Positions 1 to 7,699 of a DNA stretch of 34,084 nucleotides are shown here, one piece after another. The stretch spans positions 1-34,084 of the forward strand of contig JAUXQA010000319.1 of the NCBI GenBank assembly GCA_030683195.1. The letters are read 5' to 3'. Made by a program: the position numbers and the translations under genes. The notes beneath the pieces are model-generated. The model searched no databases. It was not told the origin of the DNA and saw nothing but the letters and a program-made list of their open reading frames with translations. Each line of letters opens with the position of its first letter. Within the stretch, counting starts at the first letter, position 1. Source of the stretch: Rhodoferax sp. (GTDB taxonomy: Bacteria; Pseudomonadota; Gammaproteobacteria; Burkholderiales; Burkholderiaceae_C).

Positions 1-293
1 CAACTTGCCCTGAATAAGGCTTAAAGGTTGGCTGGGCTTTGAGTGAACAACCTGAACAGCTTTCCTGTAAGTGTTGGTTGGTTCAGGGCTACTGAACAAA
101 GCGATTTGAGTCGACTCAGGTGAATCCAAACGTGTTTGCATGGGTGGCAATTGTACGCAATACCGTCACCTTAAGGGTTTTTTTCTTTAGCAATAGTCGG
201 ACAGCACCTGTTGTGTAATTTAGATAACGCTTTAGTCATTTAATACCTTTAGGCATCAAAAAACTAAATAAAATCAATAACTTAGATCATTCT
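1..293. other. Non-coding left end, AT-rich flank of putative origin
   Basis: I see no convincing gene in this stretch. The last ~50 bases (about 241-293) are very AT-rich and lie directly against the first 18-bp iteron, which is the usual arrangement of a DNA-unwinding element beside iterons. No rep gene is visible here; if one belongs to this origin it lies left of the window or elsewhere on the replicon. Confidence 0.4.
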
Positions 294-342
294 AGGTGAC
301 TGTTTATGGGAGTGTAGGTGACTGTTTATGGGACATAAGGTG

Positions 343-351
343 TGTGGATAT
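343..351 (-). promoter_or_regulatory. DnaA-box-like site 1
   Basis: TGTGGATAT differs at one position from TGTGGATAA, the reverse complement of the DnaA box TTATCCACA. It sits inside the first degenerate iteron, and an identical copy lies 43 bp downstream. This supports an origin, but a 9-mer match alone is weak. Confidence 0.35.
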
Positions 352-385
352 GGGTGTGAGGTGACTGTTTATGGGACTTAAGGTA

Positions 386-394
386 TGTGGATAT
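386..394 (-). promoter_or_regulatory. DnaA-box-like site 2
   Basis: A second TGTGGATAT, again inside the degenerate iteron that alternates with exact ones. The same 9-mer replacing the iteron core twice suggests selection for DnaA-like sites rather than plain decay of an iteron. Confidence 0.35.
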
Positions 395-442
395 GGGCCT
401 TGAGGTGACTGTTTATGGGAAATCGATGATTTTCGATATCTA

Positions 443-484
443 AGGTGACTGTTTATGGGATAAAAATCCCATAAACAGTCACCT
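443..484. repeat. Perfect inverted pair of the iteron
   Basis: The last direct copy (443-460) is followed after TAAAAA by its exact reverse complement (467-484), giving an 18-bp-arm hairpin or palindromic binding site. Paired inverted iterons in plasmid origins often bind Rep dimers and take part in autoregulation or copy control. The downstream array multiplies this same module. Confidence 0.6.
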
Positions 485-620
485 TTAGAAATAAATTGCA
501 ATCACGTGACCGAATAAATTGATGAAAACGGTAGTTTGATCTGGAAATGTATTTGACAAACGTCACCTTTCATCTATGAAAGCTGTGAATTTTGTAGCTT
601 GAATGTATTTTTTGACACCG

Positions 621-1778
621 CCCATAAACAGTCACCTTTAGGCCTTCCAGCAGTTCCGGTCCATGCACAAAGACAGTGTTTAGGTGGCAAAAAACACTGT
701 TTTTTCCATCATCAGCTACTTTTCAAAGAGGCCAATCAGTGGAGAGGTGATGCTTTATGGGAAATGTTGTCCCATAAAGCGTCACCTTTAGACCCTCGCC
801 ACAGTACCGCCTAGGTCGCCGTGATGATCTTGAGGTGGCAAAAAACGCTGTTCATCCCATAAAGTGTCACCTCGACACTGAGGGACCCTTGTGAAGGGTG
901 ACTGTTTAAGGGAAATACTGTCCCATAAACAATCACCTTTAGGCCCTCTCCACAGTGCCGGCCCAGGCGCCCGGATGGTCTCTTGAGGTGGCAAAAAACG
1001 CTGTTCGTCCCATAAACAGTCACCTTTCACTAAGGCCCACCGGCATTAAGGTGACGCTTTATGGGAAATTCGGTCCCCTAAAGCATCACTCTTTGGCCTT
1101 CTCCACAGTGCCAGCCCAGGTGCCGGGATGGTCTTGAGGTGGCAAAAAACGCTGTTTGTCCCATAAACAGTCACCTTTTACCAGGGCCCATCAGCATTAA
1201 GGTGACGCTTTATGGGAAATTCGGTCCCCTAAAGCATCACTCTTTGGCCTTCTCCACAGTGCCGACCAGGCGCCGGGATGATCTTGAGGTGTCAAAAACG
1301 CTGTTCATCCCATAAAGCGTCACCTCAACACTGATGGACCGATGTGAAGGGTGACTGTATATGGGAAATTAGGTCCCATAAAGCATCTCCCTTTGGCCTT
1401 CTCCACAGTGCCAGACCAGGCGCCGGGATGGTTATGAGGTGGCAAAAAACGCTGTTTGTCCCATAAACAGTCACCTTTTACCAGGGCCCATCAGCGTTAA
1501 GGTGACGCTTTATGGGAAATTCGGTCCTATAAAGCGTCACCTTTAGGCCTTCTCCACAGTGCCAGCCCAGGCGCCGGGATGGTTATGAGGTGGCAAAAAA
1601 CGCTGTTTGTCCCATAAACAGTCACCTTTCACTAAGGACCATCAGCATTAAGGTGACGCTTTATGGGAAATTCGGTCCTATAAAGCGTCACCTCTAGGCC
1701 TTCTCCACAGTGCCAACCCAGGCACCGGGATGGTTATGAGGTGGCAAAAAACGCTGTTTGTCCCATAAACAGTCACCT
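621..1778. repeat. ~151-bp tandem array of inverted iteron pairs
   Basis: About eight units recur on a ~151-bp pitch. The landmark TCTCCACAGTGCC or a variant starts at 645, 796, 947, 1100, 1251, 1400, 1551 and 1702. Each unit carries an inverted pair of the iteron-like 18-mer as a hairpin (about 745-787, 896-938, 1049-1091, 1200-1242, 1349-1391, 1500-1542, 1651-1693), a conserved block with GAGGTGGCAAAAAACGCTGT, and one further inverted copy. Two versions of the core occur, GACTGTTTATGGGA and GACGCTTTATGGGA. ORF-track entries here (HKQSP, INSHL, CLWD peptides) are translations of the repeat, not genes. Likely roles are Rep titration/incompatibility or a partition centromere. The array ends 8 bp from the uvrD-like stop codon. 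Confidence 0.85.
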
Positions 1779-1786
1779 TCGGAAAA

Positions 1787-3589
1787 CTAGACCGACTCGG
1801 CGTATTGAATTAGGTTGCATTTCGGCAACTCCGCTTCCGCAATAAAGGGCGTTGGTACGTCACTGTATAGGGCAAAAAATCGTTCTTTGGCACGCGTCAT
1901 GGCAACATAAAAAAGACAGCGTTCAGCTTGCTCATGCGCTATCAAAGACCCATCATCGGGGGAAACAGAATCGATCAGAAAAACAGTATCGAACTCCAGT
2001 CCTTTGGACGAATGCATGGTGCACAGACGGATGGCTTCCGATCCCTGTTCTTTATCCTGAAGTCGGCCAAGGATAGATAGGCGCTTCGACAATTTTCCAT
2101 CCAAGGCGAGAAGTATTCGTTCAACATGCTCAAACGCCTCACGGACACGCTTTGTCTGAGATCGCATGGTGGAGGCGGACAGGCTTGACAACGCCAAATG
2201 GGACGCGTACCACTCGTAGACTTGGTCAATGACTTCAGGAATGAGCAGCGATATTTCGCCTTTTGCGAGTTTTAAGTTCCAAAGTTTGCAACTGGCGGCG
2301 ACGCTCTGAAGAAACTTTGCATCGGTGTCTGTTGCGTGATCCAGATCGGGAACCTCGCCGCCTGACAGGAAGGACGTGGCGTCATGACCGAGCTTCCTTT
2401 CAAGCTCACGCCGCAATTTGGCATCAAGCGGGAATATGGACAAGACCGGCTGAAAGGAGGATGTGCTGTTGTTGGTCAATGCCTGCAGCATGGAGATGGC
2501 GATGGCGACCGCAGGCAAGTCCCAAATTGAAGGGCCTTTCATGACGTAGGGTATGGCCTTTTCGTTGAGTGCCCTACCCATGGTTTGAAGTGGGAAGTTT
2601 GTTCGTGCAAGCACCGCCACTGACTCGCCAGGCTTGCGGGACTCCAGGACATAGCGCACGATGGCCGAACACTGTTGGTTCAAGCCGGCGAAACACTCAT
2701 GCCCCAAAACTCCGCCCGGACCGCGAGTGGACCGCTGGTTCTTGTCGATTCGATTGGGATCGTTGTTGGCAATCAACAATTTGGCGTGATGCACGATCTC
2801 TTGGCGACTTCTGAAGTTTTCTGAGAGGGCGATGGTCTTGGCGTTGGCCTCACGGCCGAATTTCTGCAGGCCAGCGTAACCCAACGCACTGCGCCATTCG
2901 TAAATCGTTTGATCGTCGTCCGCAACCAGGGTCGTGATAACGCCTTTGCGGGTGTGGGCCAGGATCATTTCAAGCTGGATTTCATCCGCGTCCTGCATCT
3001 CATCACCCAAAAGATGCGTTATTGGCAGGAGGGGCAACTGGCCATTGACCATCTGGGTGGCACAGTCGCGCATCACCATCGACAGGTCGGTCGAATTGGA
3101 GGTTTCCAGGCGCTTGTGATAAGCCACCACAAAGTCGTGTTGCTTGAAGTCGTCAAACTCGACTTGAGACTGATCCAGTGCGCCCTGATATTTTTCCAGC
3201 GCCAGTTGGAACTCCTTGCGTTCCTCAGGCATGAGGTCAAACAGCATGGCGTTGACCATGGCAGTCTTGGCGGGTGGGGCAATCAACCGAGGTGTGTTGC
3301 GCGCATGCTTTTGATAGTGTCGTAACGCGATTGAATGAAACGTGCCGCATATCAGTCTGGTACCGGGACTTTGGGCACGATCCGCCTGGAGTCGATTGAT
3401 CATTCTCTCGCGCATCTCGTCGGCAGCTGCGGAGGTAAATGTGACCATGCAAAGGCGATTTGCAGGATCATTCAGTATGTGAATTCCTTTTACAACCGAG
3501 GTCGATGTTTTGCCAGACCCCGGCCCTGCAAACAGGATCAGATTTTCACAGTAGACGGATGCCGCCTCTTGGCTGACTGTCAAAGCCAT
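1787..3589 (-). CDS. UvrD/PcrA/Rep-like superfamily 1A DNA helicase
   Basis: A 600-residue ATP-dependent 3'-5' helicase, shorter than chromosomal UvrD (~720 residues) but with the full motif set. Visible are Walker A GPGSGKTS (about 22-29), motif Ia around VTFTSAAADE, motif II DEMQD (196-200), motif III VADDDQTIYEWR (about 222-233), motif IV SENFRSRQE, motif V TMHSSKGLEFD and motif VI YVAMTRAKERF near the C terminus. Plasmid copies may help replication, recombination or unwinding at the origin. It reads leftward into the iteron array, whose last repeat is 8 bp past the stop, and lies 114 bp downstream of the acaB-like gene on the same strand, so the two are probably cotranscribed. The start has only a weak ribosome site. 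I give no symbol because UvrD, PcrA and Rep cannot be told apart here. Confidence 0.9.
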   Translation of the reverse strand: MALTVSQEAASVYCENLILFAGPGSGKTSTSVVKGIHILNDPANRLCMVTFTSAAADEMRERMINRLQADRAQSPGTRLICGTFHSIALRHYQKHARNTPRLIAPPAKTAMVNAMLFDLMPEERKEFQLALEKYQGALDQSQVEFDDFKQHDFVVAYHKRLETSNSTDLSMVMRDCATQMVNGQLPLLPITHLLGDEMQDADEIQLEMILAHTRKGVITTLVADDDQTIYEWRSALGYAGLQKFGREANAKTIALSENFRSRQEIVHHAKLLIANNDPNRIDKNQRSTRGPGGVLGHECFAGLNQQCSAIVRYVLESRKPGESVAVLARTNFPLQTMGRALNEKAIPYVMKGPSIWDLPAVAIAISMLQALTNNSTSSFQPVLSIFPLDAKLRRELERKLGHDATSFLSGGEVPDLDHATDTDAKFLQSVAASCKLWNLKLAKGEISLLIPEVIDQVYEWYASHLALSSLSASTMRSQTKRVREAFEHVERILLALDGKLSKRLSILGRLQDKEQGSEAIRLCTMHSSKGLEFDTVFLIDSVSPDDGSLIAHEQAERCLFYVAMTRAKERFFALYSDVPTPFIAEAELPKCNLIQYAESV

Positions 3590-3703
3590 GATCTAACCGA
3601 CATGATGCAATGCCCGGCAAACGTCAATCCAGTCCTTCTTGATCTGAACTTGTGTGTGCACAAAATCAAGACTATGGCGTGGAATGATCTGCCACGCTCC
3701 AGA

Positions 3704-4594
3704 TCAGGCGATGACCGGGGCCACAGGAGCGGACCCTGTCATTCCAGCATCGGCCGCATCTGTTGGTGCGTGCGAGTCGGTTTTGAATTTGACAGAGCGT
3801 TTTCGGTCTGCAGCGTTAGCGGCGGCAACACCTGTAGCAACCAGGGAATCAAGCACCGCACTGGCTTCATCCAGAGAAACATGAGAACCATGATCGTTTT
3901 CAGATGCATCGTATTCAGCCTGACCTTCTTGAACGATTTTCTCTGCATGGATGACGTCGTCTTCAACTAGATCACCGCGTGCAGCACGCATTCTCAAAGA
4001 CTCTTTGCGCAATTTGATGTGCTCATTGCGAACCAGGGCCGTGAATGAGCGGATGGCCCTGCGTCCTTCCAGTTCAGCTTTGCTGCGTTGGCTGCCATCC
4101 AGAATTCCATAAAGGGAGGCTGAACCGGTAAGTTGATAGTATTCATCAAGCTTGATCAGCAGGGAAATGAACGAGTAGGCGTGGGCTGCAATGATGGGAA
4201 TTGTCAGTCGTTGTGCCTGCAGGTAAACCGCATCTGGGGTAATGCCGTTGTTGCGAAAGAGAGCAGCGGTTTGTTCAATTCGCTTGGTCAAAAGGAGCTG
4301 CACAGCCGCAAGCTTTTCGCCGGTCATGCGGGCATAGTTGTCTAGCAGTTCCTGATTGAAGTCGGGGCGGCGGCGATAAACGCTTTCCAGGAACAGATAT
4401 CGTGACAGCAATTTGAAGTCCCTGCGATAGAAGCTCAAGGGAGCCGGCGAGCGAAGGGTTTCCGTCACGAAACGTACTGGATCGCGGAAGTCGCGAGCGA
4501 ATTCACTGCCAAATACTTCCGCCAAAGAGGCGATTCGAGGATCAGGAACAAGTTGATCTTGCAGGGCCGCAGTTGGTGTCGTTGTATCTGTCAT
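3704..4594 (-). CDS. AcaB/DUF1845-like conjugation-associated protein
   Basis: 296 residues from the ATG at 4594, which follows CTGGAGC about 8 nt upstream; the ORF track's longer start (4879) has no support. The middle of the protein (an L-rich helical stretch, then PIIAAHAYSFISLLIKLDEY and a segment ending IRSFTALV) follows the pattern I remember for DUF1845/TIGR03761 (PFL_4669, AcaB) proteins of MOBH plasmids and integrative elements. In IncC plasmids AcaB is a transcriptional activator feeding the acaDC genes. The C-terminal ~80 residues are acidic, then Ala/Pro-rich and probably disordered. A 38-bp box (4668-4705) lies 73 nt upstream, the same element that precedes the transfer operons. 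The family call is by recollection and moderate; the reading frame itself is secure. Confidence 0.5.
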   Translation of the reverse strand: MTDTTTPTAALQDQLVPDPRIASLAEVFGSEFARDFRDPVRFVTETLRSPAPLSFYRRDFKLLSRYLFLESVYRRRPDFNQELLDNYARMTGEKLAAVQLLLTKRIEQTAALFRNNGITPDAVYLQAQRLTIPIIAAHAYSFISLLIKLDEYYQLTGSASLYGILDGSQRSKAELEGRRAIRSFTALVRNEHIKLRKESLRMRAARGDLVEDDVIHAEKIVQEGQAEYDASENDHGSHVSLDEASAVLDSLVATGVAAANAADRKRSVKFKTDSHAPTDAADAGMTGSAPVAPVIA

Positions 4595-4667
4595 AAGTTT
4601 GCTCCAGTACGAAAATGCCTTGCGGCGGATAGTTCCAGCAAAGTTTAGAGGTCGTGTCTCTGCAGCT

Positions 4668-4705
4668 GTCCGAGCAAACACTCTTAATCTGGCATTTGCT
4701 CGGAC
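4668..4705 (-). promoter_or_regulatory. 38-bp inverted box, site A (proposed FlhDC-like target)
   Basis: GTCCGAGCAAA, 16 bp, then TTTGCTCGGAC: perfect 11-bp inverted arms. It lies 73 nt upstream of the acaB-like start, reading on the minus strand. The same arms with the same 38-bp total length recur at 18866, 24192 and 33925, each between genes and before an operon. I could not place a convincing -10 at a fixed distance. Confidence 0.7.
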
Positions 4706-4878
4706 AACTGTGCTGTTTTCTTTTGGTCCAGGCATATCTTTCCAGATAGAATTACTGCAACTTTCAGTTACGCTGGAGTTAGTGGAGCTGGGACACTCAA
4801 ACTTTCCGAGCCATCTGCAAAGTAGAAAAGATGCGACGGCGTCTATCTGCGCGAAAGTGCCAGACAATATTGGAAGCA

Positions 4879-4898
4879 CCCCCGGCTCTGCCCGGGGG
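4879..4898. other. GC-rich hairpin in divergent intergenic region
   Basis: CCCCCGG, a 6-nt loop, then CCGGGGG, in the ~575-bp interval between the leftward acaB-like gene and the rightward peptide gene. No T-run follows on either strand, so it is not a classic terminator. Apart from this, box A and leader 1, the interval 4595-5117 holds only a TTGACA near 4962 without a well-spaced -10. Confidence 0.4.
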
Positions 4899-5117
4899 CT
4901 GCGATTTCCAAATCACCCCATTTCAATTTCACATAGCTACGTGACAAAACCAAACACGCTTTGACAGTAATGAACTGTTTGGCGGGTATGGTTTTTTCAT
5001 GGGCGCAAGTCCTGAGAAGAGTCGGTCCGGGTTTACCTGGGCCGACGAGCTGACGTTGTCAGCCATATCAGTCGCTCTGAACTCCGGTTCAGCGCATGCT
5101 GCGAAAGCAGCTTTACA

Positions 5118-5172
5118 TCAACCCTTGGGGCCAGTTCCCTTGGGGCTGGTTTCCCTTTGGAGATCCAGCATG
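5118..5172 (+). promoter_or_regulatory. Structured leader RNA, copy 1 (TCAACC motif)
   Basis: Begins TCAACC, followed by CCAG, an unpaired TT, CCC-TTG-GGG, then CTGG: a hairpin with a TT bulge and an inner C/G stem. After it TTTCC can pair with the GGAGA Shine-Dalgarno region of the peptide gene. Copies 2 (11983) and 3 (15507) keep the TCAACC start, bulge and inner stem while the outer stem changes on both sides (CCAG/CTGG here, GCAAG/CTTGC in copy 2). That covariation argues for a selected RNA fold. Confidence 0.5.
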
Positions 5173-5310
5173 AAAGCATTTGTCGTTTCCATCATCGTGG
5201 CCCTCGCAGCTATCGCTGCCGTGGCCAATTCTGCGCATACCAGCACAGAAAAGACAGTTCAGGCCGGCATCAGCCGTCTTGCAGCTGCCGAGGCTGCAGC
5301 TCTTAAGTAA
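5170..5310 (+). CDS. Small single-span membrane or secreted peptide (46 aa)
   Basis: Start ATG 5170 follows TTTGGAGATCCAGC, a good ribosome site; the ORF track's upstream start (4999) would translate through the structured leader. The product begins MKAFVVSIIVALAAIAAVA, a typical signal peptide or single membrane helix, followed by ~25 residues ending in an Ala-rich helix. I do not recognise a family. It heads the rightward DNA-metabolism block and is separated from the next gene by a strong hairpin. A membrane peptide or a leader/control peptide are both possible. Confidence 0.5.
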   Translation: MKAFVVSIIVALAAIAAVANSAHTSTEKTVQAGISRLAAAEAAALK

Positions 5311-5314
5311 GGAC

Positions 5315-5346
5315 CTCAACACCCATGCATCTGCGTGGGTGTTGAG
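5315..5346 (+). terminator. Intercistronic hairpin after the small peptide
   Basis: CTCAACACCCA, a 10-nt loop, then TGGGTGTTGAG: a perfect 11-bp stem 4 nt after the peptide stop. No T-run follows, so it is either a weak terminator or an mRNA-processing/stability hairpin that sets the level of the following operon. Confidence 0.45.
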
Positions 5347-5400
5347 TGATCTTCATGATCTGTATGAAATATCCTCACCCATCACCCAGTGGAGGCCGCA

Positions 5401-6048
5401 ATGATTGCGCGCATGCACGGCTCTAGCGGCCACAACCCGCTTCAACAACCCCTTTTCTTTGTCGAGCCAGAACACCGTCATTTGATGACAGACATCTGGA
5501 ACAAAAAAATCTTTATCACTGAACAGCGCAAGCTCAAGGAAGAAAAGAAGGCTCACCAGAGGATCGAGGTCCTTGTCGCCAAGTCCCATGCGGAGGGCAT
5601 CACTTGGACAAATATCCAAAAGCTGTTGGATCGTCCGATCGGTCACTATCAAGCATCAGAACTGGACATCCAGCCAGCAACCGATGAACCGTCGCCCATC
5701 CATCATGTCGATGGGGTCACCGAGGAGCGTATTGAGTGGACAGAGCAGGCAATGCTCGATCTTCACGAAGGCGTACTCAACTATTCGCTCCAACTCCTGA
5801 GAACCAGGGGAAACGCGAAAGAAAAACTGGAAATCCTCAATTGGATCTGGGCAGACGATGTCTACGACTTCGTGACCAGAAAAATTCGAGGCGTCAATAA
5901 ACAAGTCCCGATACGGGCAGATCAAATACCCTTTTCATTCCAGACGTGCTGTCGTCTTAGCGGATACCGCTATGACTTGCTGCGCGATGGATTGGCTTGG
6001 GAGATGCGAACTGCACTTGCCGCATTGGGATTCCAACCACGGAATTAG
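5401..6048 (+). CDS. Unknown conserved-looking protein, first gene of AAA/ssb operon
   Basis: 215 residues. ATG 5401 has a strong GGAGG at 5391-5395, so it is preferred to the GTG at 5389. The N-terminal half is charged and helical (EQRKLKEEKKAHQRIEVLVA), suggesting a short coiled coil. The C-terminal part (ILNWIWADD, then PFSFQTCCRLSGYRYDLLRDGL) looks like a small helix-turn-helix-like module, but I cannot name a family. It ends 2 nt before the CobS-like ATPase start, so translation is probably coupled and the protein may work with that ATPase. Function unknown. Confidence 0.75.
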   Translation: MIARMHGSSGHNPLQQPLFFVEPEHRHLMTDIWNKKIFITEQRKLKEEKKAHQRIEVLVAKSHAEGITWTNIQKLLDRPIGHYQASELDIQPATDEPSPIHHVDGVTEERIEWTEQAMLDLHEGVLNYSLQLLRTRGNAKEKLEILNWIWADDVYDFVTRKIRGVNKQVPIRADQIPFSFQTCCRLSGYRYDLLRDGLAWEMRTALAALGFQPRN

Positions 6049-6050
6049 CA

Positions 6051-6995
6051 ATGAACAAAACAAAGTACAGCCTCTCAACAGAGTTCGGCCTGGATATCGA
6101 CCCACGAGCAATGATCGATGGTTACGAGTCCGGTCATCCTGCTGCGCCGCCTATTAAAGACGGGTACGTCTTTCAAAGGGTAAAGTTGCGAGACATCCTT
6201 GCCTTCTGGCAATCGGGATTCACGGCGCTAAAGATCATGGGCGACCCTGCCACTGGCAAGACATCGCTGATTGAGCAATGGCATGCGCACCTGCGTTGGC
6301 CGCTCTATAAAGTCGCATGCTCTCGTTCCACCGAGGCATGCCGATTGATTGGTCACCTTGTGCCCACAGAGACCGGAGGCCTGAAATGGGTCGATGGACC
6401 TGTATTGAGGGCTGCAAAAGAGGGCACAAGTGTTTTGCTCGATGAGTACAACACCATGGATCCCGATCAGGCGACCGGTTTGAATCTATTGCTGGATGGT
6501 TATTCGTTCACAGTGGAAGAAACCGGTGAAATCGTGGTCCCACAACCTGGATTTCGAGTTTTTGCAACTGAAAACTCGATTCAATCTCGTTTGAGTGTGA
6601 CGGGAAGGAACGTTCAGGATGTCGCTAACGATGATCGGTTCACGGTTATGGAAGCCGACTACTTGCCTGAGGACTTGGAAATCAAGGCGCTTTACAACGC
6701 CATGCTTGCAGCAAAAATTGCGGAGCCGGTGGCGGCGCAGCAAGCCAAGTTGGTCGTCGAGCTTGCCAATAAAGTTCGGATGGCATACCGCAATGAGGAA
6801 GACGGTATCGAGAAACCAATGAGCCACCGCGCGGCAATTCGCTGGGCAATTCTTGCGTCCAGATATCAAGGGGTTCCAATCGCAGAGGGCGGGCCCATGA
6901 TTTACGCGCTGCATCGAGCTTTTGCAATGAGCAAAGAAATGGCAGCCGTAGTCGATACATACGCCAGAGTGAAACTGGGTCTGCCGACAGCATGA
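6051..6995 (+). CDS. CobS/MoxR-like AAA+ ATPase
   Basis: 314 residues from ATG 6051 (the ORF-track start 5997 lies inside the previous gene). Motifs: Walker A GDPATGKT (about 64-71), Walker B SVLLDE (about 127-132), and a sensor-1-like FRVFATEN; the body matches the AAA_5 group that includes CobS and MoxR. These ATPases usually act with a von Willebrand factor A partner to remodel or insert metal into a target protein. The likely partner is the VWA/CobT-like protein at 13154, with the DUF3150 protein at 12043; related cobS/cobT-type genes occur in IncC and SXT/R391 backbones as I recall them. No CobN chelatase subunit is present, so cobalt insertion is not implied. It shares an ATGA overlap with the next gene. 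Confidence 0.85.
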   Translation: MNKTKYSLSTEFGLDIDPRAMIDGYESGHPAAPPIKDGYVFQRVKLRDILAFWQSGFTALKIMGDPATGKTSLIEQWHAHLRWPLYKVACSRSTEACRLIGHLVPTETGGLKWVDGPVLRAAKEGTSVLLDEYNTMDPDQATGLNLLLDGYSFTVEETGEIVVPQPGFRVFATENSIQSRLSVTGRNVQDVANDDRFTVMEADYLPEDLEIKALYNAMLAAKIAEPVAAQQAKLVVELANKVRMAYRNEEDGIEKPMSHRAAIRWAILASRYQGVPIAEGGPMIYALHRAFAMSKEMAAVVDTYARVKLGLPTA

Positions 6996-7690
6996 AAGAT
7001 TGCCGAAACGTCTTGTTTGACGTCTTTCAGAATCCTCTCTCGAAGTCGGTCTACGCCTTCGGTGAGTTGCCTGACAAGTCAACAATTGTCCTGGAAAGAA
7101 ACAGCGACAAGGGCCATGCGGTCCTGAGGTCGCTGCCAATTGTTTCGGCGATGCAATTGATGGGGAAAAAGCTCCGTCAGGGGTATATCCGTGGCAAGTC
7201 GATGATGTATTTCGACGCGGCTGAACAGGCATTTACCCACGTACACCCTGATCTCAGTTGGGGTGGGAAGAACTGGCTTTTGGCAGCGAAAGCCCCAACC
7301 GTTCAACAAGGGATCGATGCTGTTGTGGCGGCGATCAGAAAGGCGCCACCCAGCGTCATTCACCCTGTTGAAATTGATGCATGGGCACTTCGTCAACAAA
7401 ATAATGCGGCGTATATCGTCGCATTTAACGACCTTCCGGTCTGGAGTTTGATTCTCACCGAGACATCCCTTAAAGAAGGATGGCTCGTGCGGGCGAATTC
7501 GCATCTGTCAGGGGCACCGTCCTTACTGCCTTCCATGAACCCCATCGAATGGGACGACTGGCTTCAACAAGTTTTCGAGCTAGACCTGGTGCAGCGCACG
7601 CGCGTGGAGCTGGGTTTTACCTTCGACAACATTCATAAATCTGACTATCAGGAAATCATCGATTCCGAGAATTGGTCTGCACTCATTTGA
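6992..7690 (+). CDS. Unknown protein, translationally coupled to AAA+ ATPase
   Basis: 232 residues, starting in a 4-nt ATGA overlap with the ATPase stop, a sign of coupled translation and related function. No transmembrane segment, signal peptide or known motif is evident. The sequence is an even mix typical of a soluble globular protein, with several Trp residues (SWGGKNW, PVWSLIL, EWDDWLQQ). I do not recognise the family. Its place between the ATPase and the OB-domain protein suggests an accessory role in the same DNA-related operon. Confidence 0.75.
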   Translation: MKDCRNVLFDVFQNPLSKSVYAFGELPDKSTIVLERNSDKGHAVLRSLPIVSAMQLMGKKLRQGYIRGKSMMYFDAAEQAFTHVHPDLSWGGKNWLLAAKAPTVQQGIDAVVAAIRKAPPSVIHPVEIDAWALRQQNNAAYIVAFNDLPVWSLILTETSLKEGWLVRANSHLSGAPSLLPSMNPIEWDDWLQQVFELDLVQRTRVELGFTFDNIHKSDYQEIIDSENWSALI

Positions 7691-7699
7691 AAGAATGTC

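Larger units (their letters stand above)
294..460 (+). repeat. Iteron-like 18-bp direct repeats (putative oriV)
   Basis: Five exact copies of AGGTGACTGTTTATGGGA start at 294, 316, 359, 403 and 443. Degenerate copies at about 338 and 381 fill the gaps, so the first six starts (294, 316, 338, 359, 381, 403) are 21-22 bp apart, two helical turns. Same-face direct repeats beside AT-rich DNA are the signature of Rep-binding iterons in theta-replicating plasmids. That this is an origin is inference, because no rep gene is in the window. Confidence 0.65.

Noticed and set aside
304-1137. Six-frame ORFs with repeated HKQSP, INSHL and CLWD peptides
   Set aside because: They are translations of the 18-bp repeat in several frames on both strands, without ribosome sites or consistent starts.
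621-1778. CRISPR array
   Set aside because: The unit is ~151 bp, the inner repeats are inverted pairs, the inter-repeat sequence is itself conserved, and there are no cas genes.
3335-3970. Rightward 211-aa ORF
   Set aside because: It is antisense to the uvrD-like and acaB-like genes and has an atypical Cys-rich composition, as expected for a shadow frame.
4599-4964. Rightward 121-aa ORF opposite the acaB-like promoter
   Set aside because: It overlaps box A and the GC hairpin, has no ribosome site and no recognisable composition or motif.
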